A stretch of DNA of 64,000 nt from Bacillota bacterium. Lineage in GTDB: Bacteria; Bacillota; DTU025; MWDF01. Numbering within the stretch: the stretch's first letter is position 1; every line of letters starts with the position of its first letter. The position numbers and the translations under genes were made by a program. Under the pieces are notes generated by a model, which was not told the DNA's origin, did no database searches, and worked only from the letters and a program-made list of their open reading frames with translations. This document shows, in pieces, positions 59,852-64,000 of this stretch. Location of the stretch: positions 32,157-96,156 of the forward strand of contig JAKQNF010000030.1 of NCBI GenBank assembly GCA_029565935.1. The letters run 5' to 3'.

Positions 59852-62353
59852 ATGTCTGAAGAAATGGAGCTCCTGCAGGGAGCCACTTACCACGACAGGG
59901 ACATCGAGCAAGAGCTGAAGTGGTCATATCTGCAATATTCGATGAGCGTTATCGTCGGAAGGGCGCTTCCCGACGTGCGCGACGGCCTGAAGCCGATCCA
60001 CAGAAGGATCCTGTACGCCATGGACACATTGGGACTTACCGGGGACAAACCATACAGGAAGTCGGCCACGGTGGTCGGCGAAGTCATAGGTAAGTACCAT
60101 CCGCACGGAGAATCGTCCGTCTACGACGCCATGGTGAGGATGGCACAGGATTTCTCGTTCAGGAACATGCTGGTCGACGGGCACGGCAACTTCGGTTCCG
60201 TGGACGGCGACCCGCCGGCGGCACAGAGGTATACGGAGGTCAGGATGGCGAAGCTGTCCGCCTTCATGCTCGCCGATATAGACAAGGAAACCGTGGATAT
60301 GGCGCCCAACTTCGACGAATCCCTTAAGGAGCCGGTGGTGCTGCCGGCAAGGTTCCCGCAGCTGCTCGTCAACGGCTCTTCAGGCATCGCGGTAGGCATG
60401 GCCACGAACATACCCCCGCACAACCTGGGCGAGGTGATAGACGGCACCGTCGCGCTGATCGACAATCCGGACCTTACTCCTGACGAGCTCAACCAGTACA
60501 TCCTAGGCCCTGACTTCCCGACGGGCGCGCAGATCCTGGGCACCCAGGGCATAAGGGACGCTTACAATACGGGAAGAGGAAGCATAAAGATACGGGCCAA
60601 GGTGCACTTCGAGCCCATGAGCGGCGGCAAGACCAGGATAGTCGTGGACGAGATCCCCTACATGGTGAACAAGGCCGAGATGGTAAGGAAGATCGCGGAC
60701 CTTCACAAGGACAAGAAGATCAGCGGCATCACGGACCTGAGGGACGAGTCAGACAGGAACGGGCTTAGGGTCGTGGTCGAGCTGAAGAAGGACGCGAACC
60801 CGAACGTGGTCCTCAACCAGCTATATAAGCACACTCCGCTGGAGACCAACTTCGGCGTGATAATGTTGACGCTGGTCAACAACATACCGAGGGTGCTCAC
60901 GCTGTCCGAGGTCCTTACCGAGTACGTCAAGCACCAGAAGGAAGTCGTAACGAGGCGCACGAGATTCGAGCTTGGCAAGGCGCAGGAGCGGGCCCATATA
61001 CTGGAAGGCCTGCTCATCGCCCTCGACCGTATCGACGAGGTCATCGCCCTCATAAGGGCGTCGAAGGACGACAACGAGGCGAGGACGGGCCTAATGGAGA
61101 CATTCGGTCTCACGGAGAAGCAAGCGCAGGCTATTCTCGACATGAGGCTGAAGCGCCTGACGGGGCTGGAACGGGGCAAGATCGAAGATGAGTACAAGCT
61201 GCTGAAGGAGACGATCGAGAGGCTCAACGCCATCCTTTCGGACGAGGGGCTCCTTAAGCAATTGATCAAGGACGAGCTTCTTGACATCAAGGCGAAGTTC
61301 GCAGACTCCAGGCGCACCGACCTCGTTCCGGATGAAGGGGAGATAGTGGACGAGGACCTCATCCCCGTCCAGGAGATAATCATCTCCATGAGCAGCTTCG
61401 GCTACATCAAGCGCATGCCGGCAACCACCTACAAATCCCAGAGAAGGGGCGGCAGGGGTGTGTCGGGCGCTACCCTAAAGGACGAGGACGTGGTCGAGGG
61501 GGTCATCTGCACGAGCACGCACTCCACGATCCTGTTCTTCACGAACAAAGGAAAGGTCTACAGCCTCAAAGGCTACAACATACCCGAGGCAAGCCGGCAG
61601 GCAAGAGGTACCGCCGTGGTCAACCTCATACAGATAGACAGCAACGAGAAGGTCACAGCTGTACTGCCTGTCAACGAGTTCGCCGAAGACATCAAGGTGT
61701 TCTTCGTAACCCAGAACGGCACGGTCAAGAAGACTTCCCTGGACCATTTCGCCAACATCAGGAAAGTCGGGCTCATAGCCCTCAACCTCAGTGAGGACGA
61801 CGAGCTGATCGTCGTGAAGCAGGTCACGGAGAGCGATGAGATCATCATGGTCAGCAAGAAGGGCATGAGCATAAGGTTCAAGGAGAGCGACGTGAGGACC
61901 ATGGGGCGTACGGCGGCGGGAGTGCGCGGGATGCGCCTTAAGGACGGGGACATCGTAGTCGGCGCCGACATAGCAAAGGACGAGCACGAAGTTTTGGTCA
62001 TAACCGAGAACGGCTACGGAAAGCGCACGGAGTTCTCGCAGTACAGGTGCCAGACTAGGGGCGGCAGCGGCGTCAAGGCGATGAACCTTACGAAGAAGAC
62101 GGGCAAGATCGCCAGCGTAAAGTTCGTGTCCGAGAAGGATGACCTGCTCGTCATGACTGAAGGCGGCCAGGTAATAAGGATGGGAGTCGCGGACATATCG
62201 GTCATGGGCAGGGCGACCCAGGGGGTCAGGCTAATGAACCTAAGAGAGGACGACCTCGTCATCGCCGCGGCGTTGATACCGGCGGAAGAAGACGAAGAGA
62301 CTATCGACGACACGGCAAATCCCGCTGAAGGAACCCTGTTCGATCAGCAATAA
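59852..62353 (+). CDS. gyrA: DNA gyrase subunit A
   Basis: GyrA (833 residues) carries the breakage-reunion domain and the DNA-wrapping beta-pinwheel. The active tyrosine is in [11 protein letters not shown] near residue 127, the quinolone-region segment is [21 protein letters not shown], and the GyrA box QRRGGRG is near residue 530, which separates it from ParC. AGAGGTG precedes the ATG. It follows gyrB by 27 bases. Confidence 0.97.
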   Translation: MSEEMELLQGATYHDRDIEQELKWSYLQYSMSVIVGRALPDVRDGLKPIHRRILYAMDTLGLTGDKPYRKSATVVGEVIGKYHPHGESSVYDAMVRMAQDFSFRNMLVDGHGNFGSVDGDPPAAQRYTEVRMAKLSAFMLADIDKETVDMAPNFDESLKEPVVLPARFPQLLVNGSSGIAVGMATNIPPHNLGEVIDGTVALIDNPDLTPDELNQYILGPDFPTGAQILGTQGIRDAYNTGRGSIKIRAKVHFEPMSGGKTRIVVDEIPYMVNKAEMVRKIADLHKDKKISGITDLRDESDRNGLRVVVELKKDANPNVVLNQLYKHTPLETNFGVIMLTLVNNIPRVLTLSEVLTEYVKHQKEVVTRRTRFELGKAQERAHILEGLLIALDRIDEVIALIRASKDDNEARTGLMETFGLTEKQAQAILDMRLKRLTGLERGKIEDEYKLLKETIERLNAILSDEGLLKQLIKDELLDIKAKFADSRRTDLVPDEGEIVDEDLIPVQEIIISMSSFGYIKRMPATTYKSQRRGGRGVSGATLKDEDVVEGVICTSTHSTILFFTNKGKVYSLKGYNIPEASRQARGTAVVNLIQIDSNEKVTAVLPVNEFAEDIKVFFVTQNGTVKKTSLDHFANIRKVGLIALNLSEDDELIVVKQVTESDEIIMVSKKGMSIRFKESDVRTMGRTAAGVRGMRLKDGDIVVGADIAKDEHEVLVITENGYGKRTEFSQYRCQTRGGSGVKAMNLTKKTGKIASVKFVSEKDDLLVMTEGGQVIRMGVADISVMGRATQGVRLMNLREDDLVIAAALIPAEEDEETIDDTANPAEGTLFDQQ

Positions 62354-62361
62354 GGCATGGC

Positions 62362-62395
62362 AAGGCGCCTCATGGAAGAAACCGGGGCGCCTTTT
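62362..62395 (+). terminator. Terminator after gyrA
   Basis: AAGGCGCC and GGCGCCTT form a perfect 8-base stem with a 16-base loop and a TTTT end, starting eight bases after the gyrA stop. Confidence 0.8.
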
Positions 62396-62802
62396 GCTAT
62401 AGAGGAACATGTCAAAGGGGAAGTCGGATGGATGCTTGATTGAAAGGATCGGTTCCCGTCCGGCTGTGGAAGCACTAAGAGCAACCCGACTAAGCAGTAT
62501 CGCTTTCATTAAACGGGCCCTACATCGGCCCGTTTTTCTTAGCCTTCCCAGCGATCCGATGATACGGCATTCTAGCTAGAAGTGCGTTAAGTCGCTATTA
62601 CTGCCAGCCCTACTTCTGTCTGTGCTTGCCCAGAGGTGCCATAAAGGGTGGATTGCATCAAACGGCCGGCTCGACCGGAGATTAGCTAAGAGACTCAGAT
62701 AATGCATAACATGAAGGAGTTTGTGCGTTCTATGTCAAAGTACTCCACAGGCCAGGGAGGACCAAGGAGTAAATCCACTCCATGACCAAGGAGGCGGCTC
62801 AT
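62396..62802. other. Gap after gyrA with an orphan terminator
   Basis: This 407-base gap has no supported protein gene. It holds a second strong terminator with about 115 bases of unassigned sequence in front of it, then about 265 bases leading to a lipoprotein gene. The first part could be a small RNA; the second should contain the lipoprotein promoter, which I cannot place with certainty. Confidence 0.4.
62511..62536 (+). terminator. Orphan Rho-independent terminator
   Basis: AAACGGGCC, a 7-base loop and GGCCCGTTT followed by TT make a textbook terminator, 115 bases after the gyrA terminator. It either backs up that terminator or ends a short untranslated RNA. Confidence 0.85.
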
Positions 62803-63582
62803 ATGCCAATGAGGAGCACCATCCGTACTATCCTGGTAGTATGCGTGCTTATCTTACTGGCCGCACAGCCAGGATGCAGGAGGAGCCTCGCAGTGCTCTA
62901 CTTCACGGATTCCGACAACGACTTCGCCGGAGAGGCCTTGGACCGGATGGGATTCGCCTACACCAGGACCTACTCTCTTACGGATTTCGCGGGGGCGTTC
63001 GTGGCAGATGCCTGGGATATCGTCATAGTGGACAACAGGCATCCGGTAATACCGGAGGGAATGTTCGAAGCGGTGGCGACGCTGATGTACTACTACCATT
63101 CGGCAGGCGGCAAGATATTGCTTTCCACCTGCTACTTGGACAACGACGAATTCGAGGCATACTGGGCTACGTTCGGCTACCAACATCAGTATTCGAGCCC
63201 TTTCCCCATAAACGTGTTCAGGCTTGAATCTGCAGGGGACCTCTGGACGGACCCGAACGATGTGCCCGACCTGGATCTTACCGGAGTGACGGATACGTAC
63301 GGGAACGCGGCGAACGCGTTCAAGGGCAGCGCTGTGATGTCGGGATCGAAGGTGGCCACGTTCAACGAGGCCATACCGGAGGATCCAAGCTCAGGCGCGG
63401 TCTTCAGGGCGAACTCTGGAAGGACGATCCTTAACGCTTTCTTCCTGGATGACGCGGTGGTAGGAGGAGTGCCGATCGATTCCGACGACGATAACGTACC
63501 GGATGCCGTCGAATGGTACATGAACGAGCTCGCGGCCCTTGAGAAGGTCCCTGGCGCGAAAGTGAAGCCCGCTCCTCCGTAA
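62803..63582 (+). CDS. Exported protein, possible lipoprotein, unknown function
   Basis: This 259-residue protein has an N-terminal signal (TILVVCVLILLAAQPGC) ending in a cysteine that may be lipidated, though the -3 residue is Gln, not the usual Leu. The body starts RSLAVLYFTDSDNDFAGEALDRMGF and DAWDIVIVDNRHPVIPEGMF, resembling a flavodoxin- or glutamine amidotransferase-like alpha/beta fold. Near the C-terminus DSDDDNVPDAVEWYM looks like a calcium-binding Asp-rich repeat. AAGGAGG lies nine bases before the ATG giving MPMRSTIR. No specific family is recognised. Confidence 0.75.
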   Translation: MPMRSTIRTILVVCVLILLAAQPGCRRSLAVLYFTDSDNDFAGEALDRMGFAYTRTYSLTDFAGAFVADAWDIVIVDNRHPVIPEGMFEAVATLMYYYHSAGGKILLSTCYLDNDEFEAYWATFGYQHQYSSPFPINVFRLESAGDLWTDPNDVPDLDLTGVTDTYGNAANAFKGSAVMSGSKVATFNEAIPEDPSSGAVFRANSGRTILNAFFLDDAVVGGVPIDSDDDNVPDAVEWYMNELAALEKVPGAKVKPAPP

Positions 63583-63616
63583 GCCGATGCTAAGACCGAT
63601 ACAATGAAAGCGCATC

Positions 63617-63645
63617 CCGGTCCGGGCGGTAGTCCGGACCGGTTT
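63617..63645 (+). terminator. Terminator after the exported protein gene
   Basis: CCGGTCCGG and CCGGACCGG form a perfect 9-base stem with an 8-base loop, followed by TTTCTTT. Confidence 0.88.
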
Positions 63646-63740
63646 CTTTACAAGACGAGAAATTAGTCATCACGCATCTGTGCTGCATATATATGGCGTT
63701 GAAAAAGGTGTTTGGAATATCGTGGAGAGCCGTTACAGGC

Positions 63741-63769
63741 TTGACTTGCACTTCCCGCCGCGATATATT
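63741..63769 (+). promoter_or_regulatory. rRNA operon promoter
   Basis: TTGACT and TATATT are separated by 17 bases, near-consensus for the main sigma factor, about 200 bases before the 16S gene. Confidence 0.75.
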
Positions 63770-63805
63770 AATTAAGCCACCCTGCTAAATCTATCAAGGG
63801 CGGCG

Positions 63806-63818
63806 GCTCTTTGAAAAC
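63806..63818 (+). promoter_or_regulatory. boxA-like antitermination element in the rrn leader
   Basis: GCTCTTTGAAAAC matches the boxA-type sequence found in rRNA leaders, where Nus factors load. The following leader (to about 63966) is purine-rich with GGAAGGAAAG and AAGAAGGAAAAG strings and includes the region expected for the 5' processing stem. Confidence 0.6.
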
Positions 63819-63966
63819 CGGGAATAAGGAAGGAAAGCAAGAAGGAAAAGAAGAGAGAGAAGAAGAGAGACTCAATAGCGAGCGGGCGAAGAGGATCTTT
63901 TGAGTAATGTCAGCGGAAAAAGCTTGAAGAAGCTAGGTAGTAAGACCTCTGACGAGGTATAAACTT

Positions 63967-64000
63967 TTGTCGGAGAGTTTGATCCTGGCTCAGGACGAAC
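63967..64000 (+). rRNA. rrs: 16S ribosomal RNA, 5' end only
   Basis: AGAGTTTGATCCTGGCTCAG, the universal 5' sequence of bacterial 16S rRNA (E. coli positions 8-27), starts at 63974, followed by GACGAAC. The gene runs out of the window. The 5' end is estimated from the E. coli numbering. Confidence 0.97.

Overview
The window is a chromosomal replication-origin region from an anaerobic bacterium. The order rpsF-ssb-rpsR-DUF2232-rplI-Lon-dnaB, parA-parB-DUF4446, rsmG-mnmG-mnmE-jag-yidC-yidD-rnpA-rpmH, oriC, dnaA-dnaN-S4-recF-DUF721, gyrB-gyrA and rrn is the arrangement known from Bacillota/Clostridia-type genomes. DUF951, DUF2232, DUF4446 and the Lon protease between rplI and dnaB point the same way. 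The solute-binding protein and the multihaem cytochrome have Sec-type signal peptides without a lipobox, which would suit a cell with a periplasm, so a deep-branching or diderm member of that grade is possible. Arg codons are often AGG and Ile codons often ATA. No species is assigned.

Layout. Bases 1-11200 hold a minus-strand organic-acid catabolic cluster: MalY-type lyase, VOC protein, TAXI-type TRAP transporter, fumarylacetoacetase-family enzyme, two-subunit CoA-transferase, two-subunit class I hydratase, a FadR-type regulator broken by three frame disruptions, and an MmgE/PrpD protein. A LysR regulator is transcribed divergently from a promoter region with three palindromes. Bases 12430-23600 are a complete-looking purine operon, purE-C-S-Q-L-FM-N-H-D, in which PurF and PurM are one fused polypeptide. 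It is led by a ykkC-family riboswitch that context identifies as probably the PRPP class. Bases 23680-27850 are an accessory stretch: AAC(6')-like acetyltransferase, an AT-rich segment, a DUF4242-like protein, an orphan AbiEi-type antitoxin, an Ig-fold lipoprotein and a HEPN-like/CBS fusion.

Bases 27985-34070 carry dnaB, Lon and the small ribosomal protein cluster. Bases 34211-37237 form a redox island: a thioredoxin-fold protein, a ferredoxin and, on the other strand, an 11-haem cytochrome c interrupted by one in-frame TGA (probable selenocysteine), followed by a periplasmic rhodanese. Bases 37271-50618 hold ychF, mscS, a split chromate-type transporter, ilvE, the ParABS system with two perfect parS sites, tRNA-modification genes and the yidC/rnpA/rpmH cluster. 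oriC with DnaA boxes lies at about 50640-51315.

Nearly all genes left of oriC are on the minus strand and all genes right of it are on the plus strand, so both arms are co-oriented with replication. The right arm begins with an unusual ATPase/winged-helix gene placed between oriC and dnaA. It continues through a dnaA with a non-canonical Walker A motif, dnaN, an S4 protein, recF, a DUF721/zinc-ribbon protein, a YbjQ protein, gyrB, gyrA and a lipoprotein. It ends at the promoter, leader and first bases of a 16S rRNA gene.

The strongest candidates for new biology are the TGA-containing multihaem cytochrome with its rhodanese partner, the PurF-PurM fusion under a probable PRPP riboswitch, and the origin-proximal ATPase next to a divergent DnaA.
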